From Betaproteobacteria bacterium (GTDB taxonomy: Bacteria; Pseudomonadota; Gammaproteobacteria; Burkholderiales; Rhodocyclaceae), in the NCBI GenBank assembly GCA_016705475.1, contig JADIYD010000004.1, positions 15,879-79,878 on the forward strand: 64,000 nucleotides of DNA, given 5' to 3'. Position 1 is the stretch's first letter; each line of letters opens with the position of its first letter. Positions 52,747-60,643 of the stretch are shown piece by piece. The translations under genes and the position numbers were made by a program. Below the pieces are notes generated by a model that saw nothing but the letters and a program-made list of their open reading frames with translations, was not told where the DNA came from and ran no database searches.

Positions 52747-54352
52747 TGCTCAACCGCGACTGGCGCATGCGTATCGCCCAGAACGGATGTGGTTCCCTCT
52801 CGGCAAGCGCCTTGGCCTGCTCTACCACCTCTGGGAAGAAGTTCTCGACTGCAATTCGGTCGATTTGCGCAACGAGACCTTGATGGTGGCCCAGCCACTC
52901 AGTCCATTCTCCGGAGGAGTAGTAATCCATCTCCGAAATCAGGAAGCGCTGGAAACTGAAGAACCGATGCAAGTCTTTGACCGTCCCCACAATGGCATAG
53001 CTTGGACACCCAAGACAATGCGTGAATTCCGCGCAATGTGTGGAGCCATCTTTCGGAGCGAGAGCGCCATGCAAGCTGTCCTTGCAACTACCGGCAGGTG
53101 TTGGCACGAGGTCTTGCCCCCTGAGCTTGGCTGGCAACGCTTCGCCAATGAATTTTGCGCCTTCCGCTTTGGTGCGCTCATCAAGCCGCAAGTAGTGGTT
53201 GTCTGCGACTTGAGGAGAATGACCCATCACTGCGGACACGGCAAGCAGATCGCCATCACTGAGCTTAAAAAGGCGATTTGCCATGGTCTTGCGCAAGCGC
53301 CCAAGGGTAATCCGCAATGGTGATCCGTCATCGGCTAGCAGCCCATGGCGTTTAACGATAGCTCTCGTAAGTTCTGAAACGGTACCACCATTCAGGCAAG
53401 CCGTTTGTCCCTTGCCACTTCCACGCTGCGAAGTGCGGTAGAGCCAAACACGATCCTTGATGGAATCAGGGGCATCGGGCGCTAGGGACTGCGTTAATTC
53501 CAACACCTTCTTGAGGACAGCGACGCCATCCATTGGAATGGGCGCTGCTATGTCATGGATATCGGTCTGCCGTAAAGACGTGGATTGCGCTCCCTTTCCC
53601 CTACGCTTGAAGGTTCTGACCAGCATGAGATTGGGCATGAAAGGGTGTGGACCCAAGCAATCCCGCTTCATTTCCAGTAGTGGCGTGACATTGATGCCCG
53701 ACCGCATGCCAATGATGAGCATGAGGACCACCATGGCCTCCGACTCCAATCCTGTAAATCGTCCGTGATGGATCGCAATGAGGTCGGTTTTGAGGGCAGT
53801 GGCCAATCGCTGCATTTCGGTCTGACTCAACGAAATTTCACCGCGTGTCCGCGTCCCATTCATGGGAAATGGATTGGCTGGAAGTAATGCCTCAGGGTGT
53901 GGGTCAATAAAGCCGTAATCCATAAGACCAACCATCACCGACTTGAAGGCAGAGTAATAGTTTTTGGCAGTCGACCCGTTTGGATATTTAAGCTTGAGCC
54001 ACGCGATGTAGCGGGAGACATCCGCCGCACCCATATCCGATGGCCGTGACGGCATGCCACCCACATGATTTTCCGTAAGGAATGGCAGAAACACTTTGAT
54101 CCCGTTTGACGAAAAGCTGACGATTGTTGCCACCGAGAAAAGACCGCTATTTAGCCGCGCTTGCAATACAGCAGTCATTGCCCAAACCCAATCGTCAAAT
54201 TCACGCCCAAGCCATGGGCGCAGGTCAATCAGGCGATGGTTTCGTGGGTTTGGAGGCAACAAGACCACCGCGTCAGTTGGGCTCACCTCAGTAGCAAGTT
54301 TGGTTGCGATTCCAGATGTCTTAGCCTTGTAGTCCTTGACACGCGCCATCAA
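52724..54352 (-). CDS. Tyrosine recombinase 2 (RitB-like)
   Basis: 542 residues. Motifs: IGMRSGINVTPLLEMKRD around the first arginine, ITLGRLRKTMANRLF as the second box, where the usual His of H-x-L-R reads differently, and GHSPQVADNHYLRL with the tyrosine. The N-terminal 180 residues form a SAM-like DNA-binding domain and the C-terminal tail has AEFTHCLGCPSYAIVGTVKD, a possible zinc site. It overlaps recombinase 1 by 4 bases and recombinase 3 by 23 bases. In such trios all three proteins are thought to be needed for integration. Confidence 0.85.
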   Translation of the reverse strand: MMARVKDYKAKTSGIATKLATEVSPTDAVVLLPPNPRNHRLIDLRPWLGREFDDWVWAMTAVLQARLNSGLFSVATIVSFSSNGIKVFLPFLTENHVGGMPSRPSDMGAADVSRYIAWLKLKYPNGSTAKNYYSAFKSVMVGLMDYGFIDPHPEALLPANPFPMNGTRTRGEISLSQTEMQRLATALKTDLIAIHHGRFTGLESEAMVVLMLIIGMRSGINVTPLLEMKRDCLGPHPFMPNLMLVRTFKRRGKGAQSTSLRQTDIHDIAAPIPMDGVAVLKKVLELTQSLAPDAPDSIKDRVWLYRTSQRGSGKGQTACLNGGTVSELTRAIVKRHGLLADDGSPLRITLGRLRKTMANRLFKLSDGDLLAVSAVMGHSPQVADNHYLRLDERTKAEGAKFIGEALPAKLRGQDLVPTPAGSCKDSLHGALAPKDGSTHCAEFTHCLGCPSYAIVGTVKDLHRFFSFQRFLISEMDYYSSGEWTEWLGHHQGLVAQIDRIAVENFFPEVVEQAKALAEREPHPFWAIRMRQSRLSSDARYGR

Positions 54353-55521
54353 TGGTCCTCCATCGCAATCGGGTCTTCGCCACTATCGGCGAACAGCCGA
54401 TCCATCTCATCCTCATGCGCCAATACGATCTGCGCATCCAACTGGTTGATTAGATGCAGATAGATCGCTGTGGTCTGCACATCCGAATGGCCCATGCGGT
54501 CACGGACATACAACAGCGGCTCACCTTCAAAGGCAGGGCTTTTTCGCAATGCCGACAGCGTGTATGTGCCATAGGTATGCCGCAACATGTGTGCCCTCAC
54601 CGGGAACCCAACCTTCTTCTCGATGGCCTTCATCGCGTCGACGACGGCACCTTTCGAGAACTCTGTTCCGAGCTCGGTTAAAACAAGCGAGTTAGGAGCT
54701 AGGTCTGACCGTTGCCGCCGGATTTCTCGCTGGTGTAGCGAATAGCACCACATGTCCTCCATGAGCGACCACGGCACGTCCACGCTTCTGGGCTTGCCAT
54801 ACTTAATGTGCATGTCAGCCGGCTCAAGATTGATGCGGATCATATGACCAGGCATCAGACCCATTCGGGTTCTTGGATTAAAAACATACGCGAGCGGGAA
54901 GCTGCGCGCTTCGCAGGACCGCATTCCGGTGCGTACCATCAGGTTAAATAAAAGCGCATGGCTCGGGTCAAGCTTTGCGGCAAGGCATTGCCTGACCTGC
55001 TGTTTTATCAAGAACTTAATCGTTGCTTTGCGCTCGCGGGCCATCACCATCGGTTTTGAAACCACTCCCCCCGAGCGATCCACATGGGTAAGAAAGCCCT
55101 GATGTGACGGGGTCCGCACATCACGCACGGCAAATGGAAGATGGGAGATATGGCCCTGGCGTTTGCACCAATCGTAGAACCGCACAACCAAGTTCAACCG
55201 CTTGTTCACGGTGTTGGGATTCAGACCTAACTCGCCCAGTGACCAGTCGCGATACCTAGCCACAACGCTCAGTCCGTGCGGCCTTTGCCCCTCATTCCAA
55301 GACAGGTTGTTGGCAGACAAGAATGCAAAGTAGTCGTATAGCCTGCGGCCATACGCTTCCCAAGTGAGCTTGCTTTCTATGCTTCCATTGGTGACCAAAG
55401 CGTGCCAGAGGAACGATTGCGCTGGCTCCAGGGGCCACCCGTCATTGTCGAGAAGCAACGGGAATCCCGCAAATGGGCGACCTTCAACCGTTAGGTCCGC
55501 AGTGGCCATTACAAGCCTCAT
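54349..55521 (-). CDS. Tyrosine recombinase 1 (RitA-like)
   Basis: 390 residues. Motifs: MVRTGMRSCEARSFPLAYVF (Arg I), AHMLRHTYGTYTL (H-x-L-R) and MGHSDVQTTAIYLHL with the catalytic tyrosine, so it is a complete integrase-family recombinase. The N-terminal core-binding domain reads GRRLYDYFAFLSANNLSWNE and NTVNKRLNLVVRFYDWCKRQ. It begins inside the end of the small protein gene (4-base overlap) and ends inside recombinase 2. Confidence 0.9.
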   Translation of the reverse strand: MRLVMATADLTVEGRPFAGFPLLLDNDGWPLEPAQSFLWHALVTNGSIESKLTWEAYGRRLYDYFAFLSANNLSWNEGQRPHGLSVVARYRDWSLGELGLNPNTVNKRLNLVVRFYDWCKRQGHISHLPFAVRDVRTPSHQGFLTHVDRSGGVVSKPMVMARERKATIKFLIKQQVRQCLAAKLDPSHALLFNLMVRTGMRSCEARSFPLAYVFNPRTRMGLMPGHMIRINLEPADMHIKYGKPRSVDVPWSLMEDMWCYSLHQREIRRQRSDLAPNSLVLTELGTEFSKGAVVDAMKAIEKKVGFPVRAHMLRHTYGTYTLSALRKSPAFEGEPLLYVRDRMGHSDVQTTAIYLHLINQLDAQIVLAHEDEMDRLFADSGEDPIAMEDH

Positions 55522-55817
55522 ATGCCCCTCTCTTTTAGTAGCTTGGCGGCAGCCTTGAAGTTGAGTCCATGAATGTGCATGACCAAATCAATGGCACCGC
55601 CACCGCCACGGTCCATGCGAACATCCAAAAACTTCGGTCCGGTGCACAAGAACTCCCAATCATGGCCGGCAACATGCGCGTGCCAACGGGTGGTCAGATG
55701 ACTCGATCTTGGATGAAACGAGGGATCTACTTTGATGTAATCGGCCATCAGGCGCAGGACATGGATGGAATCCATCTCCCGCCACCGGACTAGGTCTAAG
55801 TTATCCACAGATCTCAT
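55518..55817 (-). CDS. Small primase-fragment-like protein leading the recombinase operon
   Basis: 99 residues from ATG 55817 with ribosome site GGAG. The end RWHAHVAGHDWEFLCTGPKF ... DRGGGGAIDLVMHIHGLNFK recalls the start of toprim/CHC2-like primase modules (the DUF3991 type with GGGGAIDLVMH), but the cysteines of the zinc motif are lacking. Being the first gene of the operon, with all genes overlapping, it should take part in or regulate transposition. It may have originated as a plasmid primase domain. Confidence 0.6.
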   Translation of the reverse strand: MRSVDNLDLVRWREMDSIHVLRLMADYIKVDPSFHPRSSHLTTRWHAHVAGHDWEFLCTGPKFLDVRMDRGGGGAIDLVMHIHGLNFKAAAKLLKERGI

Positions 55818-55913
55818 TGCGCTCCGTTTCCTCCCCCAGACCCCCACCTGCTACTCGTCTCAAAGAGACGATGAATCCAAATTCCAAGAGTCCGGAAGAC
55901 ATGCTGTATCTTA

Positions 55914-56054
55914 CTAACAAACTTGATCCTTAAGATCGTTATTTGAGAGGACCACGACCGGACGGGTCTTGAGCCTGGGGTCAAATAGCTTCTCGCAGCT
56001 GGCGTAAAAGTTGTTGCAATCAACTAGGGCAAATACGGGACGGTCAGGGCTCAC
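55914..56054 (-). pseudogene. umuC: umuC, 5' part, split by mobile element
   Basis: From GTG 56054 it encodes VSPDRPVFALVDCNNFYASC, EKLFDPRLKTRPVVVLSNND, the Y-family N-terminus with the catalytic Asp (LVDCNNFYASCE). After NND the frame leaves umuC and runs to a stop at 55914 inside the element (LKDQVC). The homologous remainder is at 46821-48009. It starts 4 bases after the umuD stop, the usual umuDC coupling. Confidence 0.9.
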
Positions 56055-56058
56055 AGCG

Positions 56059-56550
56059 TTAGGTGACGAACCGTTTGAATTTGCCGACGACGACACCCCA
56101 CACCTCGAGCTCCATGCCCTCGTGAATCTCAAGGGCCGGGTAGCTCGGATTTTCGGCGATGAGCGCCACCCGACCGGCACGCCGGTAGAGGCGCTTCACC
56201 AGTCGCTCGCCATTGACGAAGGCCACCACGACCAGGCCGTGCCGTGGCCGGATGCTTTTATCCACGACCAGGATGTCGCCATCGAATATCTCGGCCCCCT
56301 GCATCGAGTCGCCCTCAACCGGAAAGAAGAACGTCGACACCGGATTACGAACCAGGTAGTCATTGATGTCGAGGCGTTTATCCTCGTAGTCGGCGGCTGG
56401 CGACGGGAATCCAGCTGAGATCTTTACGGTGTCGAGCGGCAATGCAAGCCGTGGTGCATGAGGCATTGGAACGACGATACCCGGCCCGAACAGGGCAGCG
56501 GACTCAAGCATGCGCTGGCGCCTCTTCTGGGTGCTGGATGAGATGCTCAT
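56059..56550 (-). CDS. umuD: UmuD, LexA-like S24 self-cleaving subunit
   Basis: 163 residues. The self-cleavage site is A46-G47 (SAGFPSPA), followed by the catalytic S82 (VEGDSMQGAEIFDGDILVVD) and K119 (FVNGERLVKRLYRR). Spacings of 36 and 37 residues between these match the UmuD family. After RecA-stimulated cleavage, UmuD' joins UmuC as DNA polymerase V. It is followed by umuC, which is split, so the operon is currently non-functional unless the element excises. The N-terminus is longer than in E. coli by about 22 residues. An SOS box lies 150 bases upstream. Confidence 0.92.
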   Translation of the reverse strand: MSISSSTQKRRQRMLESAALFGPGIVVPMPHAPRLALPLDTVKISAGFPSPAADYEDKRLDINDYLVRNPVSTFFFPVEGDSMQGAEIFDGDILVVDKSIRPRHGLVVVAFVNGERLVKRLYRRAGRVALIAENPSYPALEIHEGMELEVWGVVVGKFKRFVT

Positions 56551-56581
56551 CGACCGGCTCAGTCAATAAAACCATTGAGCA

Positions 56582-56680
56582 CTATGGGCAGACCATGCTC
56601 AGGTGCCCGTCGATAGTGGCTTGCTCAAGCTCGGCGCGGGAAAGCGGGCTGTGGCAGCTAGGGCAGACGATGCGAATCAT
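56582..56680 (-). pseudogene. Zinc-ribbon small protein with internal amber stop
   Basis: From ATG 56680 with AGGAG the frame reads MIRIVCPSCHSPLSRAELEQ, ATIDGHLSMVCP, then TAG; the following codons restore the pattern (CSMVLLTEPVDE). The second metal-binding pair would be C-P-x-C with x the amber codon. Without the stop it is a typical 50-60-residue CxxC ribbon. It lies between the SOS box and umuD on the same strand, so it is probably the first gene of the operon. Confidence 0.55.
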
Positions 56681-56700
56681 GGCGGGCTCCTTTTGTTCAA

Positions 56701-56720
56701 TACTGTATTTTTATACAGTC
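56701..56720 (-). promoter_or_regulatory. LexA (SOS) box
   Basis: TACTGTATTTTTATACAGTC matches the LexA consensus TACTGTATATATATACAGTA with CTGT-N8-ACAG intact. It lies 150 bases before umuD and 21 bases before the zinc-ribbon start. Confidence 0.9.
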
Positions 56721-56767
56721 TTAGGCAAGAGGCAATACTGTATGCAACAGGCATCGTTGGCAGCCGC

Positions 56768-56965
56768 TAAACAAACAGATACACGATGCTGACTATCAAT
56801 GCCGATGACCACCCGTTCATGCGGCAGTACCACAAGCCTGAGGACGAGAAGAGGATGGTAGTCATCCTCAACGAGAATGACTAAGACGCCTGGCTGCAAG
56901 CACGGGCGGCCGACAGCCGGGACTTCCTTCGCCAGTTCCCAGCCGACAATCTGGACGGCCAATAG
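56768..56965 (+). pseudogene. SRAP (YedK/HMCES) C-terminal remnant with internal stop
   Basis: From about 56768 the plus strand reads RYTMLTINADDHPFMRQYHK, then PEDEKRMVVILNEND, then TAA, then DAWLQARAADSRDFLRQFPA. This is the end of an SOS-response-associated peptidase (H-x-P-E/K...RMVVIL). The N-terminal catalytic cysteine half is missing and no upstream part is seen. SRAP proteins shield abasic sites on single-stranded DNA. It lies next to umuD, as do many SRAP genes. Confidence 0.75.
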
Positions 56966-57081
56966 CCTCAGCAGTCATTGCTTTGAACTACAAGGCTTTT
57001 ACCCCGGCACGCGTCCATCCATTGCATGTTGATTTCAGCGTTCGCCCCGGCCACCACTTCTCTGGCCCGCGGAGGCACGCC

Positions 57082-58161
57082 TTAGGACACGATTTTCAGT
57101 ACCGGCCTCTTGTCGCCCGGCATGGGTGGTGGCGGTGGCTGAGTGACCAGCTCGCCCACCAATGACTCGATCTCATCCAGCGGTATGTGCAACTCAGCCG
57201 CGATGCGGTCCCTGGTAATGCCGTCCTTCCAGAGTTCGTCAAAGACCATGCGCCAGAGTGTGGACTTCTCACGCGCAAGACCTTGAGGTTCGGTTGTTCG
57301 ATATCCCAAGTGGCTCATCTGCTTGCACAGCTCGCGGTAGTGCCAGTCCGAGATCAGACCGGCGTCGAACGCCGTGCGTGCCAGAGCCGACACCGAGACG
57401 CCCCACCGCTTTTTGGCTGATACCAGCCGAGCCAGGGAGTTGACCCGGCCCATGTGACCAATCAGGTCACCCCGGTTGATCAGGAACGCCGAGGCGAACA
57501 TATCGGCCTCGCGCTCGATATCCCGACCACCACTTGTCATGCCGTGGATGTGCAGGACCAGGTGGGCCAGTTCGTGGGCCGCATCAAAACGGCTGCGCTC
57601 CGCTGATTTGAAGGTGTTCAAGAAGATGTAGGGGGTGTTACCTCGCCAGCAGGAAAATGCATCGACATGCTTGTGCTGCTCGGCCAACGAGAAGACCCGG
57701 ACCCCCTTGGACTCCAGCAGCTTAATCATGTGCTCGATCGGCTTGGTTCCCATGCCCCAATGGCTGCGCAGAGCCTCGGCAGCCGCAATGGGATCTTCGT
57801 CACGCAGGTCAAGCAGCTGCGCTGCGGGAAGCTCGAATCTCTCGGCCACCCAACCATGCAACTCAAACGCCAGATCGCCTGCTGCCAGAGCCGCGTCGCG
57901 CTGGCGAGCCGTGAGCGACGACAAGCTACGAAAGCTCACTGCCTCGGCACCAAGCGCTTCGCTGTCGCTGAGATAGAAGAATTCCGTCGGATAATTCAAG
58001 GCGTGGGCCAGCGCACGCACGGTATCACTGCCCGGTTCTGGGGTATCGCCTGCCTCTAAGCGCGTGAGCGTCAGAGCCGTCAGGTGTGCCTTCTCTGCCA
58101 GTTCCTTCTTTGTGAGCTGTCTGCGCTTTCGAGCTAGCGTAAGCCTGCTCCCGTTAAACAT
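57082..58161 (-). CDS. XRE/ImmA-IrrE-type zinc peptidase regulator
   Basis: 359 residues. An N-terminal XRE HTH (LTLARKRRQLTKKELAEKAH, with LTLTRLEAGDTPEPGSDTVR) is joined to an ImmA/IrrE domain with the metal motif HELAH (H196, E197, H200) and a downstream Glu in DIEREADMFASA. Proteins of this type, including ImmA of ICEBs1 and IrrE-like relatives, cleave a repressor in response to DNA damage. It forms an operon with the next upstream gene and sits by the conjugative element genes, so it may control transfer. Confidence 0.9.
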   Translation of the reverse strand: MFNGSRLTLARKRRQLTKKELAEKAHLTALTLTRLEAGDTPEPGSDTVRALAHALNYPTEFFYLSDSEALGAEAVSFRSLSSLTARQRDAALAAGDLAFELHGWVAERFELPAAQLLDLRDEDPIAAAEALRSHWGMGTKPIEHMIKLLESKGVRVFSLAEQHKHVDAFSCWRGNTPYIFLNTFKSAERSRFDAAHELAHLVLHIHGMTSGGRDIEREADMFASAFLINRGDLIGHMGRVNSLARLVSAKKRWGVSVSALARTAFDAGLISDWHYRELCKQMSHLGYRTTEPQGLAREKSTLWRMVFDELWKDGITRDRIAAELHIPLDEIESLVGELVTQPPPPPMPGDKRPVLKIVS

Positions 58162-58188
58162 ACGCTGCTTCGTTCTTCATCTTCATCT

Positions 58189-58830
58189 TCACTTCTTTGC
58201 TATTCGCACCTCATGCTCCACGGGACCGCTGCCATCGTCGGGCTGACCGATGTTGCCGGGCGTGGGTTCCAGATCCTCGTCAACGACCCAGATACGTTTG
58301 CTGAAGCCCTCGAACTGGTTGCCCTCGAAGGCTTCAGGGCAAGAGACCTCGGCCCGCAACCTCTTGGAATCCGCGCTCACGCAGACAGCCCACACGGTCG
58401 GCGCGCAGCCAATAGCGTCCACTGCCTCCGGGGCGTCTCGATCGAAGAGCTCGGCCTGGCCGTTCTGGATAAGCTTGCGCGACCCAGCCCCCTTCCCCGA
58501 GATAGCCTGAGGGTTCTGTTCTGTGCAGGCGATGTCGACGTTCTGAAAGCAGATCTGGATCCCGAGCTTGTCGTTGACGGTCGCCTCCACGTTGCCGGTG
58601 CGGCTTAGCCGCCAGCCCAGAGGCAAAAGATCCATGCGGATAGCCCGGACGCCATTGATATAGGCCAGAGTGCCCGGCGTGCTCGAAGGGTCGATCTCTA
58701 GAGCTTCGGCCTTGGCTGCCGCAGCTTTCCGAGCTATGGACGTGACAATATCCACCGTCAGCCCGAGCGAGTGTAGCTCCTGATGGACCGAAAAATCTTC
58801 ATTGATGACAATGGGTGTTTGCTGAAACAT
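58189..58830 (-). CDS. Hypothetical protein paired with the ImmA/IrrE gene
   Basis: 213 residues from ATG 58830, chosen because the upstream residues are short and irregular. Ordinary soluble composition with a conserved-looking core (VHQELHSLGLTVDIVTSIAR, GVRAIRMDLLPLGWRLSRTG, VWAVCVSADSKRLRAEVSCP). I do not recognise the family. It lies 28 bases before the ImmA/IrrE gene on the same strand, so the two are probably a functional pair, for example protease and target, or two parts of a defence or control unit. Confidence 0.55.
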   Translation of the reverse strand: MFQQTPIVINEDFSVHQELHSLGLTVDIVTSIARKAAAAKAEALEIDPSSTPGTLAYINGVRAIRMDLLPLGWRLSRTGNVEATVNDKLGIQICFQNVDIACTEQNPQAISGKGAGSRKLIQNGQAELFDRDAPEAVDAIGCAPTVWAVCVSADSKRLRAEVSCPEAFEGNQFEGFSKRIWVVDEDLEPTPGNIGQPDDGSGPVEHEVRIAKK

Positions 58831-58884
58831 AAATTTAGAATGTTGATTTTTAAGACCTGCATTGTAGGCGGAAAAAATCAACAC

Positions 58885-59412
58885 GTGTGAAATTTTATTT
58901 AAGATTTCTCAGCGGCGTGCTCTGGCCGCCATCGAAGAGCAGAACGGCATCGATAAGGGGGCATTCGACCGCATTCCAAAAGTCTTAGAGGCAGCAATGG
59001 CCGGGAGTGAATTCGTGAGATCGCGGCGCGACTGTTCAACGCGATTCTTGGCTGAGCGGCAGGTCAGCAATGAATCGGTTACCCGCCGCTCGGTCGAAAT
59101 CTGCCTCAAACGTCATCTTCCTGATCTAACGAACTCACCCAAGGAGTCGTACGGGAAAAAAAGCTTTGCATAAGGCAGAGGTGCCGTCGCCAGACCCGCC
59201 TTGTCAAAGGTCCTTTGGGTAATGCACAGTTGCCAATCAATCCGATCCTATGTGTCATGCAATGGGGAATGTTTCTAGCGGCATATTTCCGCTAATATCG
59301 AAATCCCCCTCTCAAGTCCGCCATTCCCACGAGACACCACAACCTCGGCTGCCTATCCTCCAGTCATGTGCTCGCAAGGGCAATACGCCGCCACAGAACT
59401 GGGGAAAGCCGC
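58885..59412. other. Spacer with a coding remnant
   Basis: About 530 bases. A plus-strand fragment at 58908-59173 is listed separately. The rest (59180-59410) has no supported gene; it is spacer before the first conjugative element gene. Confidence 0.4.
58908..59173 (+). pseudogene. Fragment of an unidentified gene
   Basis: A stretch without a start reads SQRRALAAIEEQNGIDKGAF, DRIPKVLEAAMAGSEFVRSR, then less regular codons to a stop at 59171. The first 40 residues look like true protein, the later ones do not. It may be a cut-off 3' end of a gene lost when the element rearranged. Confidence 0.3.
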
Positions 59413-59928
59413 ATGTTAACCGCCACATCAGCGACTCGTCAGCATCACCTCTCACCTCCATCGGAGGAGGGTAAAGCTCACCATGTCATCGAGACTCGCC
59501 TGTGGCTCGAGGAGCACGACTGGCTTTACCGCCTGCTGCGTAGCGAAGACAACGTTTCGCCAACCTTCCGCTTTCCCGATCTTATCAGCGCCAGCGTCTC
59601 GCTGGTCTTCACGCATCAGGACGCCCCCTGTCGCATTTTCCGGTATCTCGGGACCGAACTTGTTCTTCGCTCGCCCGAAACACCGCGCCGCCGCGAATCG
59701 ATGTGGCGGCACCAGTACCAGTTGCTGTTGGACCTGCAACGTTCTCCCGCCAACCGGCACCCCAACCCCAAGTTCCAACTCGACCAGCTGACCACTGCAT
59801 GCGTCGCTCTGTGCCGGGCAGAGGATGGCTCGGGCGCAGGCATCCTGCGGCAGGCCCGCCGCAACATGGCCGAACGTTCCCTTCCCGGGGAGATGCGCCG
59901 CCCGGCTGAGGCTTACGACGCCCCCTGA
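59413..59928 (+). CDS. Conjugative-element-associated hypothetical protein
   Basis: 171 residues from ATG 59413. Central part THQDAPCRIFRYLGTELVLR, SPETPRRRESMWRHQYQLLL and DQLTTACVALCRAEDGSGAG, with polar ends. No family is recalled beyond its usual position ahead of T4SS genes in integrative elements. It opens the plus-strand run toward the conjugation genes. Confidence 0.5.
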   Translation: MLTATSATRQHHLSPPSEEGKAHHVIETRLWLEEHDWLYRLLRSEDNVSPTFRFPDLISASVSLVFTHQDAPCRIFRYLGTELVLRSPETPRRRESMWRHQYQLLLDLQRSPANRHPNPKFQLDQLTTACVALCRAEDGSGAGILRQARRNMAERSLPGEMRRPAEAYDAP

Positions 59929-60091
59929 CTGGCATGCACCCGCTTCTGACCCGCTCGCTCACCGTCACCCTGCCTGGCTAACGCCAGACCGACCCGAACC
60001 CGACCCTGACCGTCCGCGCAGCGCCGACGGCCCAGACCCTCGCTGCCCGCCTACCCGGCGGGTCGTTCCGGTTTCGTTGGAGAGGTGACTC

Positions 60092-60643
60092 ATGCGTCTG
60101 CCGCTGTACTTTGCTGGTCTGGCTGCCCTGGCCGTCCTGGCGACCGCGCCCACCTGGGCGTGGGCCTGCTGGGAGGAAGCCGCCCAGCGCTACGGCATCT
60201 CGGCCGACCTACTCTATGCCATCGCCCGGGTCGAATCGAATCTGAATCCGAAGGCCGTCAACCGCTCGCACCTCCAGCGCACCGGGTCCTACGACATCGG
60301 TCTCATGCAGATCAACAGCGGCCATCTTTTAGCCCTGTCACGCCACGGCATCCGGGAAAAGGATCTCTTCGAGCCCTGCACCAACATTCAGGTCGGCGCC
60401 TGGTTGTTGTCTGACCTGTTCTCCCGGCAGGGTGCGACATGGGATACGGTCGGTGCCTACAATGCTGCCTGCTCACAGCTCAATGGCGAAGCCTGCACAA
60501 AGGCTCGAGCCCAATACGCCTGGCGGGTATATCGCCAGTTGCCCGCGCAACATAGTAGACAACTCACCGGGGTAACAGAGAGGGGCAAACAGACGCCCCA
60601 AAGCGAAACATTCGCCCTGATGTCGGTAAGGGTGGCGCCATGA
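60092..60643 (+). CDS. Lytic transglycosylase (VirB1-like, SLT)
   Basis: 183 residues with a signal peptide (RLPLYFAGLAALAVLATAP). The catalytic Glu48 is in LYAIARVESNLNPKAVNRS, then GSYDIGLMQINSGHL and the typical TNIQVGAWLLSDLF and AYNAACS. This SLT domain cleaves peptidoglycan to let the type IV secretion channel pass. The C-terminal 40 residues are polar and less conserved. Its stop overlaps the next gene by 4 bases. Confidence 0.9.
   Translation: MRLPLYFAGLAALAVLATAPTWAWACWEEAAQRYGISADLLYAIARVESNLNPKAVNRSHLQRTGSYDIGLMQINSGHLLALSRHGIREKDLFEPCTNIQVGAWLLSDLFSRQGATWDTVGAYNAACSQLNGEACTKARAQYAWRVYRQLPAQHSRQLTGVTERGKQTPQSETFALMSVRVAP

Larger units (their letters stand above)
48001..55944 (-). 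mobile_element. Tyrosine-recombinase-trio element inserted in umuC
   Basis: About 7.9 kb between direct repeats TCGTTATTT at 48001-48009 and 55936-55944. The interior ends share TTAGTAAG in inverted orientation (left CTAACAATTAGTAAG; right GTTTGTTAGTAAG read inward), so short imperfect inverted ends are present. It carries an operon of a small protein, three tyrosine recombinases and a small HTH protein (55.8-50.5 kb, all overlapping) plus cargo: TfoX-N, AraC and VOC genes. The layout recalls the RIT (recombinase in trio) and Tn554-like groups. Joining the repeats restores umuC in frame. Confidence 0.85.

Noticed and set aside
56738..56750. Second possible LexA half-site (CTGTATGCAACAG)
   Set aside because: The spacing between CTGT and ACAG is 5 bases, not 8, so it is not a LexA box.
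59250..59474. 74-codon plus-strand frame before the conjugative genes
   Set aside because: Pro/Ser/His-rich without a motif; overlaps the better-supported frame that starts at 59413.
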